This document shows, in pieces, positions 53,968 to 63,314 of a stretch of 64,000 nucleotides of DNA. The notes beneath the pieces were generated by a model that was given only the letters and a program-made list of their open reading frames with translations, did not search any database and was not told where the DNA came from. The stretch spans positions 1 through 64,000 of the forward strand of contig CACWJY010000003.1 in assembly GCA_902761355.1 (NCBI GenBank). The letters are read 5' to 3'. Source of the stretch: Fibrobacter succinogenes. GTDB lineage: Bacteria > Fibrobacterota > Fibrobacteria > Fibrobacterales > Fibrobacteraceae. Position 1 is the first letter of the stretch; each line of letters starts with the position of its first letter. The translations under genes and the position numbers were made by a program.

Positions 53968-53992
53968 ATTTTTAATCCAATTTTTCTATTTT
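53964..53992 (+). promoter_or_regulatory. Promoter of the lysC leader
   Basis: TTGAAT (53964-53969) and TATTTT (53987-53992) are 17 bp apart, giving a start near 53999 and a leader of about 139 nt. Confidence 0.55.
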
Positions 53993-53998
53993 GTGCCC

Positions 53999-54137
53999 CG
54001 CGCGGCGGTAAACTGCCGTCGCAGACATAGACTAAACATAACCAAGTGGCTGGCCAGATGGGTAGGCTTGGGCACGACGGTCGCGAGGAAAGCGATTGCG
54101 CTCGAAGCCGAGAGGTTTGGTGGCCCGAAAGGAAAAA
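53999..54137 (+). other. G+C-rich structured leader of lysC
   Basis: Hairpin 54003-54018 (CGGCGG with CTGCCG, loop TAAA) and a larger arm closed by GGCTT (54065-54069) with AAGCC (54105-54109), containing an inner CGAG/CTCG stem (54084-54104). It does not match the lysine riboswitch as I know it. It may be an uncharacterised aspartokinase regulatory RNA. Confidence 0.35.
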
Positions 54138-55460
54138 ATGAGTCAAAGAATCGTATGTAAGTTCGGCGGCAGCTCTGTCGCCGATGCAGGCCAGTTCAAG
54201 AAGATCAAGGCCATCGTTGAATCCGACAAAAACCGCAAGGTCATCGTCGTTTCCGCCCCCGGCAAGCGCAATCCTAAGGAAACCAAGCTTACCGACCTCC
54301 TCTACAGCACCTACGACCTCGCCTCCAAGGGCCTCGACTTTTCGACCCCGTGGAACCTGATCCGTCAGCGCTACGACGAAATCTGCAACGATCTCGGCCT
54401 CGGTGACAAGCTCACTGAAGACTTGGACAGCCTCGAAGACAAGCTCAAGAACCACCCCGAATCCGTCAGCACCGACTTCTTGGTGAGCCGTGGCGAATTC
54501 CTGTGCGCACGCCTCATGGCCAAGTACCTGGGCGCAAACTTCGTGGATACCTTCCCGCTGATCACCTTCGACGACAAGTACCGCATTACGCCGAAGACCT
54601 ACGAAGACATCGCGAAGACCTTGTCTGACGAAAACCAGCTTTACGTGCTGCCGGGCTTCTATGGCAGCAACCTCCGTGGCGAAGTCAAGACCTTCAGCCG
54701 TGGCGGCTCCGACATCACGGGCGCTATCCTTGCCAACGGCATCGATGCCGCCAAGTACGAAAACTGGACCGACGTTTCGGGCATGCTCATGGCTGACCCG
54801 CGCATCGTCGAAAATCCGCTGCCGATCGAATACGTGAGCTACCGCGAAATCCGCGAACTCGCCTACTCCGGCGCTTCTGTGCTCCACGACGAATCTATCG
54901 CTCCGTGCCGCGCAAAGAAGATTCCTATCAACATTCGCAACACGAACCGCCCGCAGGATCCGGGTACCATCATCGGCCCCACTCCGGAAGAAGCGAAGCT
55001 CCCGATTACGGGCGTTGCCGGCCGTAAGGGTTTCTCGATGATCTACATCGAAAAGTCCATGATGAACAAGGAAGTCGGTTTCGGTCGCCGCGTACTCGCC
55101 GTGCTCGAAAGCGAAGGCCTCTCCTACGAACTGTGCCCGAGCGCCATCGACTCCATGAGCATCGTGGTCGACTCCAAGGCTCTCGACGCCGTGCAGGACG
55201 TGGTTCTCGAAGACATCACGCAGCAGATGCGCCCCGACCGTATCAAGGTGTTCCCGGGCATCTCGCTCATCGCTACCGTGGGTCATGGCATGACGAACAA
55301 GATCGGTGTGGCTGCAAAGCTCTTCACGGCTCTCGCAGACAACAAGGTCAACGTCCGCATCATCGACCAGGGTTCTTCGCAGATCAACATCATCACCGGT
55401 GTTGACGAAGCCGATACCGAGAAGGCCATTAAGGCCATCTACGGCGCATTTGTGAAGTAG
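54138..55460 (+). CDS. lysC: Aspartate kinase
   Basis: 440 aa. It phosphorylates aspartate, the first step to lysine, threonine, methionine and diaminopimelate. The kinase N-terminus KFGGSSVADAGQFKKI and the FSRGGSDITGAILAN motif (near residue 195) mark the amino-acid kinase domain; two ACT domains follow (about 300-440: RRVLAVLESEGLSYELCPS, NKVNVRIIDQGSSQINII), the feedback-inhibition site. AAAGGA precedes the ATG at 54138; the longer frame upstream is in the leader. Terminator at 55589. Confidence 0.95.
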   Translation: MSQRIVCKFGGSSVADAGQFKKIKAIVESDKNRKVIVVSAPGKRNPKETKLTDLLYSTYDLASKGLDFSTPWNLIRQRYDEICNDLGLGDKLTEDLDSLEDKLKNHPESVSTDFLVSRGEFLCARLMAKYLGANFVDTFPLITFDDKYRITPKTYEDIAKTLSDENQLYVLPGFYGSNLRGEVKTFSRGGSDITGAILANGIDAAKYENWTDVSGMLMADPRIVENPLPIEYVSYREIRELAYSGASVLHDESIAPCRAKKIPINIRNTNRPQDPGTIIGPTPEEAKLPITGVAGRKGFSMIYIEKSMMNKEVGFGRRVLAVLESEGLSYELCPSAIDSMSIVVDSKALDAVQDVVLEDITQQMRPDRIKVFPGISLIATVGHGMTNKIGVAAKLFTALADNKVNVRIIDQGSSQINIITGVDEADTEKAIKAIYGAFVK

Positions 55461-55473
55461 ACCCTATCGCTAC

Positions 55474-55570
55474 TGTCATTCTGGAGCCGCGTAAAGCGGC
55501 GATAGAATCCAGGGTGACACGCAGTAATGTCATCCTGAGTGAGGCGCGAAGCGCTGAATCGAAGGATCTA
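55474..55570. repeat. Two REP-like palindromic repeats after lysC
   Basis: 55474-55520 (arms GTCATTCTGGA and TCCAGGGTGAC) and 55529-55570 (TGTCATCCTGAGT with CGAAGGATCTA). The second belongs to the same family as 32856-32905. Confidence 0.75.
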
Positions 55571-55588
55571 GACCAGCGAAGCATTATC

Positions 55589-55620
55589 GCCCCCGACCTA
55601 ACGGCCGGGGGCTATTTTTT
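55589..55620 (+). terminator. Terminator after lysC
   Basis: GCCCCCG-ACC pairs with GG-CGGGGGC around TAAC, followed by TATTTTTT. Confidence 0.85.
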
Positions 55621-55639
55621 AAGGCTTCCTTATTAAGCC

Positions 55640-56584
55640 TCATTTTTTCTTTTGCAAAAGTTTCATCACCAGGGGCCACAACACCATAACATAGAAAATG
55701 AGGACGCCACGCGAAATGAACTTGGCCCACTGTTGCGCCTGTACCGATGCGGTCGAAGAACCATGCCCGCTGCCAAGGCTGATGATAAAGAACAGGAGGA
55801 CTGCGCCGATAATTCCATAGGCAAGGTTCTTTTTGTTGAATTCAGCCTTGAACTTGATCCAGGTCTTGTCGATAAAGCGTGCGACGCAGAAGAATATCAG
55901 CTGGCCGATATCCCCGTAGGCATCAATCATCATGCGCTGCGGATCTACGAGGATTTTCCCGTTCACGTAATCCACGTGATAGGGTTTGAAGGTGACATAG
56001 GCAAGGAAAATCCAGCCGATAACGAATCCTGCAAGCAAGAACCACTTTTCTTTTTCGGGATGCGCGTCAAGATACTGGAATATCTTGTAGGTCGCAAAAA
56101 TGAAAAGGCAGCTTTCAGCGAGACCCACCAGCACATCCTGCGGCGTGTGGACGCCCAGGTAGTTGCGCGAAAATCCGGTTAGGAGAATACCCGCGACGCA
56201 AATAAAGGCGGCAATGCGCATTCGCTTCCATAGGTTGGCCGCGAAGCTCCCGTAAATGGGGGTAGCCGTGGTGGTGTGTCCGCTCGGGAAGGAATATCCG
56301 CCCGCCGTGGCGATGGCATCTCCTGCGGGGAGAATTCTCGCGTCGCGGATCCACGGACGGTAAGCGCAAACGGTCAACTTGAGGGTCGCATTGAAGGCGG
56401 TCGTGAGCGACCATGCCGTAAAGGTGAAAAGCCCCATGCGCTTGCTGACGCACCAGTACACGAATGCGGGAACAATACAAAGGAACGTAATCGCGTAAAG
56501 CGAAATCATTTCCATGAAGGGCGTAAGCGCATCGTTAATCGCGTTCCTGAAATTCTGCAAAAGAAGCAGATACTCGATATCCAT
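55640..56584 (-). CDS. PAP2-family membrane phosphatase
   Basis: 314 aa with about nine membrane helices. The three PAP2 motifs are present: KLTVCAYRPW, GGYSFPSGHTTTATPIYGS and SRNYLGVHTPQDV, with catalytic His residues. It probably dephosphorylates undecaprenyl or lipid phosphates. C-terminal helices extend beyond the usual PAP2 core. Confidence 0.9.
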   Translation of the reverse strand: MDIEYLLLLQNFRNAINDALTPFMEMISLYAITFLCIVPAFVYWCVSKRMGLFTFTAWSLTTAFNATLKLTVCAYRPWIRDARILPAGDAIATAGGYSFPSGHTTTATPIYGSFAANLWKRMRIAAFICVAGILLTGFSRNYLGVHTPQDVLVGLAESCLFIFATYKIFQYLDAHPEKEKWFLLAGFVIGWIFLAYVTFKPYHVDYVNGKILVDPQRMMIDAYGDIGQLIFFCVARFIDKTWIKFKAEFNKKNLAYGIIGAVLLFFIISLGSGHGSSTASVQAQQWAKFISRGVLIFYVMVLWPLVMKLLQKKK

Positions 56585-56754
56585 ATAAACACCTCTTTTT
56601 TTTTATCGTGCATAATGTAACATTCTTTTCAGTGACAAACGCCAACTTATTACGAAAACCTTACAAAAAACAGCGTATAAAAGAAATTTCCCAACCAGTT
56701 CCTTTGTAAAAACATATTATCTTTGCCTTTAAACTTTCTAACGATAACTGGAGC

Positions 56755-57139
56755 ATGGTACACAGCATATTCTTGCCGTACCACTTCACCTACGAAACTC
56801 ACAAGTCTGTTGATGAAAGCTTAATGGGGGACGAATCCCCTGAACAGAAAAAAGAACAGACGTACGATTTGTTCCTGACTCAGCATTACACATCGACGCG
56901 CAATTCATCTTTTGTCAATGTCGACATGCTTGACGAAACGTTCTTTATGTCGTACCTAGACATGACTTCGGGTGGAATAAAGGCTTTTGTAGATAACGGC
57001 GACAACAGCAAGATTGTCTTGTCATTTGGAAAAAGGAAAAAATGCTGATGGCAAGGAATCAAATCTGTACATCAGCGGGAAAACTTTAACGTTTGAATTT
57101 GGCAATACCACGTTTGGATTGAACGAAGTTACCGAATAG
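56755..57139 (+). pseudogene. Unknown small protein, frameshifted
   Basis: The ATG at 56755 follows TGGAG. The frame runs to a TGA at 57048, after an A5-GG-A6 tract (57030-57042). One base skipped there gives the alternative ending KNADGKESNLYISGKTLTFE and then FGNTTFGLNEVTE to the TAG at 57137. The amphipathic ending supports a single gene of about 127 aa, broken or slippage-dependent. No family recognised. Confidence 0.6.
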
Positions 57140-57164
57140 AACGACGGCATAAACCATACTGGCA

Positions 57165-57202
57165 AGCGGTCCTGCAACATACGCAGGACCGCTATATATT
57201 TT
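57165..57202 (+). terminator. Terminator hairpin
   Basis: An 11-bp perfect stem (57165-57175 with 57183-57193), 7-nt loop, then TATATATTTT. Confidence 0.75.
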
Positions 57203-57268
57203 ACGCAGAAAATATAATGCGAACTATTGATCGCAAGGTGAACATGCTCCCCCGAAATCTAGAAGTCC

Positions 57269-57946
57269 CTAGACGCTGGCTTCTGCGCGTTCTTTCAGTT
57301 CCAAATAGAACTTACTTTTGGCAGTCATATAGTACGGATACACCCACAGTGCCGCAATACCTAACGTCACGGAACACAGCAAGTACCACGCCCAAAAACG
57401 AGCCTGCAAGCAGAAAAATTCCCAACGGTGACCGTACATCATTTTCTTGCTTGCAGTAATGGCCTGAAACGGAGCGTATTCGGGATGTTCAATAAGGACA
57501 AATTCCGTCATCGTGTAGGAATACGATTTCATGATGCCCGGGACAATCAAAAGCAGGAACCACAGCAGAAGCATGACACATTGAAGAAATTCCGTCACCA
57601 CGATCTTCAAGAAGTATTCTATGCTGCGATATCCCAAGAACAGTCGCGCATAAGAAGGTTTAGTCTTAAGTGCCATATTCAAAAAGCAAGCAACAATGCC
57701 AATCCACAAAACCCATGTAAATGGTGTACAGACTACTTCCCAGGCATAGTAAAGCGCGGAGTCTTCTTCCATAAAGAATTGCGGCGTCGAGATCCCCATA
57801 ACGATCGCCAGGAATAATATTAAAATCATGGCTCCATAAAACCAATGACCACTCATCGCATCCCAAGCAAATTCCTGAATTCTCCTGTTGTTCATGGAGC
57901 GGCTGCGGTTCAGTTCCGCAAACAACTGATTTTCTTCGTTTTCCAT
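57269..57946 (-). CDS. DUF975-family membrane protein
   Basis: 225 aa with about five membrane helices. Matches the DUF975 family: LLLIVPGIMKSYSYTMTEFV, ASKKMMYGHRWEFFCLQARF and LGIAALWVYPYYMTAKSKFY. Family members are integral membrane proteins of unknown role. Divergent from the HAD gene at 58028. Confidence 0.88.
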   Translation of the reverse strand: MENEENQLFAELNRSRSMNNRRIQEFAWDAMSGHWFYGAMILILFLAIVMGISTPQFFMEEDSALYYAWEVVCTPFTWVLWIGIVACFLNMALKTKPSYARLFLGYRSIEYFLKIVVTEFLQCVMLLLWFLLLIVPGIMKSYSYTMTEFVLIEHPEYAPFQAITASKKMMYGHRWEFFCLQARFWAWYLLCSVTLGIAALWVYPYYMTAKSKFYLELKERAEASV

Positions 57947-58015
57947 ATATGATTCCTTCTTATAGAGCTATTATGGAAAAAACATAATAAATTAGAACTC
58001 CTCTGCGTATTTTTC

Positions 58016-58021
58016 TATTTT
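58016..58021 (+). promoter_or_regulatory. -10 element directly before the HAD gene
   Basis: TATTTT ends 6 bp before the ATG at 58028, with no ribosome site; a leaderless mRNA is inferred. Confidence 0.35.
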
Positions 58022-58027
58022 TCGCGC

Positions 58028-58639
58028 ATGCTCAAAAATTACATATTCGACTTGGGCGGGGTCATTCTCGACATACGGATGCAAAATGCATACGAACAAT
58101 TCGTGGCCCTGGGGCTTCCTGCCACAGAACTCGAAAAGGGTGGATCCGTTTACAAGTGGATGGAAGATTACCAGCTCGGCCTGTTGAGCACGCAGGATTT
58201 CTGCCAGCAAATTGCCGGCAAAAGCTTTTCGACGACAACGCCATACGATATTGAGCATGCGTGGAATTCCATTTGCCTCGGTATCGCCAAATGCAAGCTG
58301 GACGCACTTCGCCACCTTCGCCAAAGAGAAGGCGTTACCGTTTCGCTCCTGAGCAACACCAACGAACTGCACTGGGAATACTGCTGCGAAAAATGGTTCA
58401 ATGCATGCGGCAACAATCTGAATGATTTCTTTGACCATATTTTTCTGAGTCAGGAGCTCCATTTGCAAAAGCCCGACCCAGAAATTTTCAGGACAGCGAT
58501 TCGCACACTGAACGCGAATCCAAACGAAACAATTTTCATCGATGACAATGCTGATAATGTTGCATCTGCCGCAAATTGCGGATTGCAGATACTCCATGCC
58601 TCTCCTGACATTGACTGGGTAAAATCACTTAATCTCTGA
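58028..58639 (+). CDS. HAD-family phosphatase (subfamily IA, YihX-like)
   Basis: 203 aa. Motif I is YIFDLGGVILD (Asp nucleophile; the second Asp of DxD is Gly, as in YihX-like proteins), motif II SLLSNTNELHW, motif III Lys in LQKPDPEIF and motif IV IFIDDNADNV. Likely a sugar- or nucleotide-phosphate phosphatase. Substrate unknown. Confidence 0.87.
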   Translation: MLKNYIFDLGGVILDIRMQNAYEQFVALGLPATELEKGGSVYKWMEDYQLGLLSTQDFCQQIAGKSFSTTTPYDIEHAWNSICLGIAKCKLDALRHLRQREGVTVSLLSNTNELHWEYCCEKWFNACGNNLNDFFDHIFLSQELHLQKPDPEIFRTAIRTLNANPNETIFIDDNADNVASAANCGLQILHASPDIDWVKSLNL

Positions 58640-58647
58640 ATAATCTG

Positions 58648-59235
58648 ATGCATCAGACAATTCTATATATTTCGATTCTTTTGACTGTCCTGCTTTCAGC
58701 TTGTTCCGAGTCGTTTACCGACCCACGTGACGGCCAAAGTTACGACATCGTAAAAATCGGTTCACAGACTTGGATGGCCGAAAATCTAAACTATGAAACC
58801 GAAACGAGTGCATGCCCAGAAGGCGACAAGCGTAACTGTTCTAAGTACGGACGGCTCTATACCTGGGAAGTAGCCAAGCGCATTTGCCCCGATGGCTGGC
58901 GCCTTCCCGACAGCGCAGATTTCGAACAACTCATTTCAGCAGCAGGTGGCGCAGAAGCGGCAGGTTACGCTCTCAAGTCGACTAGCGGTTGGTTCAAGAA
59001 AGGGAACGGTTCGGACGATTTCAGCTTTTATGCTCTCCCCGCCGGTTACCGCCTCGCCGGAAACGATGCTACAGGTGGCAAGTTCGACGGCATCGGTGGC
59101 TACGCCCATCTCTGGAGCGCCACAGAAACTCCCGACGGTCTCGCCCACTATCTACTCCTCGATTTCAGCAGCAAGGCCGCCAAGATTAGCGCATTCGGCA
59201 AAGACGAGTCGCGCTCAGTACGTTGCGTGAAGTAA
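58648..59235 (+). CDS. Lipoprotein with Fibrobacter major paralogous domain
   Basis: 195 aa. Lipobox LLSAC. Then DGQSYDIVKIGSQTWMAENL, CSKYGRLYTWEVAKRICPDG, WRLPDSADFEQL and HLWSATETPDG, the defining pattern of the F. succinogenes major paralogous domain (TIGR02145-type). Function in the family is unknown; surface location is inferred. It lies 8 bp after the HAD gene. Confidence 0.92.
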   Translation: MHQTILYISILLTVLLSACSESFTDPRDGQSYDIVKIGSQTWMAENLNYETETSACPEGDKRNCSKYGRLYTWEVAKRICPDGWRLPDSADFEQLISAAGGAEAAGYALKSTSGWFKKGNGSDDFSFYALPAGYRLAGNDATGGKFDGIGGYAHLWSATETPDGLAHYLLLDFSSKAAKISAFGKDESRSVRCVK

Positions 59236-59237
59236 GA

Positions 59238-60986
59238 TTACTTTAGCACGGCCATCACGTCTTCTGCGATCTGCGTGGGCGTGAGGCGGTTGCGTTCCAT
59301 AAGCTGTCCGTAAGGCACCTTATCGTAGAATTCCTTCTTGAGTCCCTTCACGAGCACGCGCATGTCGGTATTGCCGTAGAAGCGGGCGATCTTTTCGCCA
59401 AAGCCGCCATCGATGACACCGTTTTCGAGCGTCACAACCACTTGATGGTCAGCGAGCAATCCTGTAAGTGTTTCTGCATCGATGCCCGTTGCAAAGCGCG
59501 GGTTGATAATCGTTGCTTTGATTCCCTGCTTCGCAAGTTCTGCTGCAGTTTCTTCGGCAAGGGCATAGTAGCTTCCGAGACCGATTAAGGCGACCTTACT
59601 TCCGCATCCGTCTACTTTGTACGTATTCAGTTTGGAATAATCGGTGTCAAAAGCAATATTGCGGTGCGCGACTCCGTTCGGAATGCGAATTGCCATCGGA
59701 TGTTCCGTCTGGTCAATCGCATAATCCATCATGGCGATAGCCTCTTCCACGCAAGTCGGGCAAAGGTACACCAAGTTCGGGATGTTGCTCATCATCGGAA
59801 TATCGAAAATGCAGAGGTGCGTGGTATCATTCATGCCGTCGGCGCCCGACATGGTCACAAGAATCGTTGCGGGATTGTTGTTCGCGCAAAGGTCCTGCGA
59901 AAGCTGGTCGTAGGTGCGCTGGATGAATGTGCCGTGCGTGCTGTAAATAGGCTTTGCGCCGCCCTTGGCAAGGCCCGAGGCGAGTGCGACAGCGTGCTCT
60001 TCGGCGATGCCCACGTCAATGAATTGCTTGCCCGCTTCCTTGCGGCGGTCGGCAAAGAATCCGATACCTGCAGGAACCGCGGAATGAATTACGACGACTT
60101 TCGGGTCTGCCTTGATTTTCTTCATCAGGTATTCGCTGAGAATGTTGCCGTAAGATTCTCCGTTGCCCCAGTTCACAACTCCAGTTGGAATATCAAATGG
60201 CGCAACCCAGTGGAAACCTTCCTTGGAATTCTCGGCAAAGCTGTAGCCTTTGCCCTTGAGCGTGTGGATATGAACGACCACGGGCTTCGTGGAATCTTTC
60301 ACCTGCTTGAATGCAGCGATGAGCGATTCGACGTCATTACCTTGTTCTACATACAGGTAATCAAAGCCGAGGCTCTTGAAGTAATTGTTTTCGCTCTTGC
60401 CCTGCGTGGCGCGGAGTTCCGCGAGGCTCCCGTAGAGACCGCCATGGTTTTCGGCGATAGACATTTCGTTATCGTTCACAACGACGATAAAGTTGGTGGC
60501 GTATTCGCCGGCGTTATCCAAACCTTCAAAAGCTTCGCCGCCACTGAGCGAACCATCACCGATGACGGCGATGACGTTGCCCTTTTCTCCTTTCACGTCG
60601 CGGGCGGTCGCAAGCCCGAGAGCCAAGCTCACCGACGTTGATGTGTGGCCAATCATAAAGTGGTCATGTCCGCTTTCGCAAGGTTCAGTGTAGCCAGTAA
60701 CACTCCAGTACTTATCCGGATTCAAGAACGCCTCAGCGCGGCCCGTCAAAATCTTGTGGGTATAGCTCTGGTGACTAACGTCGTAGACAATCTTGTCTTT
60801 GGGCGATTCAAAGACGTAATGCAATGCGATGGTCGGCTCCACGAATCCGAGGTTCGGAGCCAAATGCCCGCCGCACTTAGAAATCTTGTTGATCAGGGCC
60901 GTGCGGATTTCTGCCGCGAGCGTCTTGAGGCTTTCCAAGTCCATCTTTTTCACATCTCTCGGGGATGCAATCTTTTCCATCAGCAT
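59238..60986 (-). CDS. dxs: 1-deoxy-D-xylulose-5-phosphate synthase
   Basis: 582-aa thiamin-diphosphate enzyme that condenses pyruvate with glyceraldehyde 3-phosphate in the MEP isoprenoid pathway. The ThDP site is VIGDGSLSGGEAFEGLDNAG; GHTSTSVSLALGLA, VVVNDNEMSI and EEHAVALASGLA are also characteristic. It is shorter than the usual ~620 aa, mostly through N-terminal and loop differences, and no catalytic motif is missing. Single gene. Confidence 0.93.
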   Translation of the reverse strand: MLMEKIASPRDVKKMDLESLKTLAAEIRTALINKISKCGGHLAPNLGFVEPTIALHYVFESPKDKIVYDVSHQSYTHKILTGRAEAFLNPDKYWSVTGYTEPCESGHDHFMIGHTSTSVSLALGLATARDVKGEKGNVIAVIGDGSLSGGEAFEGLDNAGEYATNFIVVVNDNEMSIAENHGGLYGSLAELRATQGKSENNYFKSLGFDYLYVEQGNDVESLIAAFKQVKDSTKPVVVHIHTLKGKGYSFAENSKEGFHWVAPFDIPTGVVNWGNGESYGNILSEYLMKKIKADPKVVVIHSAVPAGIGFFADRRKEAGKQFIDVGIAEEHAVALASGLAKGGAKPIYSTHGTFIQRTYDQLSQDLCANNNPATILVTMSGADGMNDTTHLCIFDIPMMSNIPNLVYLCPTCVEEAIAMMDYAIDQTEHPMAIRIPNGVAHRNIAFDTDYSKLNTYKVDGCGSKVALIGLGSYYALAEETAAELAKQGIKATIINPRFATGIDAETLTGLLADHQVVVTLENGVIDGGFGEKIARFYGNTDMRVLVKGLKKEFYDKVPYGQLMERNRLTPTQIAEDVMAVLK

Positions 60987-61083
60987 AAAGTACCGCCTTT
61001 TTCTCTAAATATACAACAAACGGCCTGCGAAAGGCCGTACAAAGTTGAAATTTCTGGTTCGTCTAGAAAACAGCAAACCATTC

Positions 61084-62997
61084 CTAGCGAACAATCACCT
61101 GGCGCATTTTCACGCCATGCCGCACCAGGTAAATTCCCGGCACCTTCGTCAAGGAGCGTCCAAGATAACGCCCCTGCATGTCAAACACCTGAATATTCTG
61201 AGCAGCGTCAAACAGCATATAATCCATAAGTCCATGCGTAATCGCCGTTGAAGAATCCTTTGCGCTAGTATCCGGTTCTACGAACGGATTTTCTGGATCG
61301 TCTACTACCACCTTGATCGTTACGGAGGCTTCGCAACCCGAGGCGTTTGTGTGGACAGCCTTATAGTAGCCACTCGATTTTCCGTCAAGATTCTTGAAGC
61401 GGATTTCGCGGTCAGTCGAAGTGAAATTGTTCGGGCCACTCCAAACCCAGCGGCCACCTTCCCACGGATGCGGCCCAATCACCAGCGAGTCACCCTTGTT
61501 CAATTTCACGTCGGTGGTTTCGTTCCAGCCACCGTCATGCACCTTCACGTACGGGACAATCGTATCCGGCTTGCAGACGCCACCTTCGGCGCCGTCAATT
61601 ACCATCGTCGTAATCGTCTGTGCCGGAGCCGTCATCGAAAGCGTCTTACCCGACACCGCGATATCGGATTGCACCGTTAAGCTGCCCGGCAATTCGAACC
61701 GTACCACCTTCGCGCTTGCGCCGATTTTGTCAAACCCGCGCAAGTCAAATTCATACTTCACGTCACTCGCGCCACTGTTGCGAACCACGAGTACCAAGGA
61801 GCCATCTTCGCGCAGCGCCGCAAGCGTATTGCCGTTATCGCTGTCGATAATGCGCGACCCCGGCCGAATAAACCGGCTAAATGCCGCATGCATGTAAAAG
61901 CGGGCGTTCGGCGTAAAAGTCTGCTTGCTATGGTCAAGCGCAAACGTGCGCCAGTTTTCCGCCGGGTCGCCCAGCTGCCAGTCCACCCAAGCATTCGCCT
62001 TCATGTCGCGAAGGTCCGCAAGAATCACGCCCGCCATCCAGAGCGCGATATTTTCGTCGCCACTCTTGTGGAGCGGTCCCGTTTCGGATTGCCACACGCG
62101 CTTGTTCTTGGCAAATGCAGCATTGAATAGCTTAGCGCGGTTATCGCCGCCGGAATAGCTGTGCGTATTCACCTGGAACATGTAAGAAAGAGCCTCGCTG
62201 CTGTAACCGTTAAACTGGTTCAGCGCATCGCCGATGTTCGTTTCGTCAGCTGCACTCACCGAAGTTTCGGGGAACAACCCCTTCGCCTCGAGCGCCTTGC
62301 CGAGTTCCACAATCATTTTAGATTGATTGTTCTTGAAGCCGCAACCTTCCTGATCACCGTTCGCCTTCCACCAGCCGGCACTCGGCTCGTTGAACGGTTC
62401 CACCGTACGGAACGTGATTCCCCATTCCTTTTTAAAATGGAGCGCCACTTCGGAAAGGTAATCGGCGAAATCGTCAAAGTAATCTTCTTTCAGGTTGTCG
62501 GCACCGTTATTGCCGCCCGAGACGCAGCCGCTCTTGGTCATCCACCACGGCGGCGAATTGCTGAACGCCTCGAAAATCGGGTCCTTTACGCGCTTTGCGA
62601 GTTCAAAGGCAATGTTACGCTGGTACGGATCCGCCGTCCAGTCGAAATCGCCGCTTTCGGTAGGCTTATAGCCGGGCACAGCGCCACCGCCGTCCCCCTT
62701 GGTCAGGTGATTATGCCCCGGCTGGTCTCCGCCGCCAATATTGTAACGGAAAATCGTGTAGCCAAGACCCGTATCAGGGTCCGCAATCGCACCAATCAGC
62801 TTGCTGCGATTTGCTTCGCTCCAGGCGCCCGCCTTCACAGCCCACCAGCAAAGACTGGAACCCCAGCCCTCAAAAACCTGGTAGCGCTTGCCCGGGTCCA
62901 CCACCACCCTTGTCTGCGCCTGTGACGGCGATAATACACCCATAAGGCACAAAGACATCACACATGCCGCACCCACAGGCAACCTGTAATTACTCAT
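61084..62997 (-). CDS. Secreted GH30 glycoside hydrolase
   Basis: 637 aa from the ATG at 62997, which follows AAAGGA. Signal peptide ends near SQAQT. The GH30 barrel has FEGWGSSLCWWAVKAG, acid/base Glu204 in FRTVEPFNEPSAGWWK and nucleophile Glu305 in KRVWQSETGPLHK. A beta-sandwich follows (about 385-480), then an immunoglobulin- or CBM-like region and a C-terminal sorting-like domain (IQVFDMQGRYLGRSL). The N-terminus resembles GH30 subfamily 5 beta-1,6-galactanases, but xylanase activity cannot be excluded. Confidence 0.88.
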   Translation of the reverse strand: MSNYRLPVGAACVMSLCLMGVLSPSQAQTRVVVDPGKRYQVFEGWGSSLCWWAVKAGAWSEANRSKLIGAIADPDTGLGYTIFRYNIGGGDQPGHNHLTKGDGGGAVPGYKPTESGDFDWTADPYQRNIAFELAKRVKDPIFEAFSNSPPWWMTKSGCVSGGNNGADNLKEDYFDDFADYLSEVALHFKKEWGITFRTVEPFNEPSAGWWKANGDQEGCGFKNNQSKMIVELGKALEAKGLFPETSVSAADETNIGDALNQFNGYSSEALSYMFQVNTHSYSGGDNRAKLFNAAFAKNKRVWQSETGPLHKSGDENIALWMAGVILADLRDMKANAWVDWQLGDPAENWRTFALDHSKQTFTPNARFYMHAAFSRFIRPGSRIIDSDNGNTLAALREDGSLVLVVRNSGASDVKYEFDLRGFDKIGASAKVVRFELPGSLTVQSDIAVSGKTLSMTAPAQTITTMVIDGAEGGVCKPDTIVPYVKVHDGGWNETTDVKLNKGDSLVIGPHPWEGGRWVWSGPNNFTSTDREIRFKNLDGKSSGYYKAVHTNASGCEASVTIKVVVDDPENPFVEPDTSAKDSSTAITHGLMDYMLFDAAQNIQVFDMQGRYLGRSLTKVPGIYLVRHGVKMRQVIVR

Positions 62998-63314
62998 AAT
63001 CCAATCCTTTCGCCGCGAAAGCAACGCGACCTCCTATAAATATACCCCATTAAGTGAACATTGTCAAATGTGGACTTTTGGGGGATTAATTTGTCTCTTC
63101 AGACCATTTGAAACAGAATCAGGGGCATCCGTCGCCTTGCAATTCTTAGCTCCGCAAAAGTAGAAAATGGCGAAAATCGGCCTTATTTCGCATAAACAGA
63201 AAGAAAAATCATATTTTTTTCTTTTTCCTATTGCTTTTTCGAAATAGATTTTATAAAATTAGATTGTACGCAATTAAATATCACGCCAACCTACAAAAAA
63301 AACGGAGGCTCATC

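Noticed and set aside
53999..54137. Lysine riboswitch upstream of lysC
   Set aside because: The conserved core of the lysine class could not be fitted; kept only as a structured leader.
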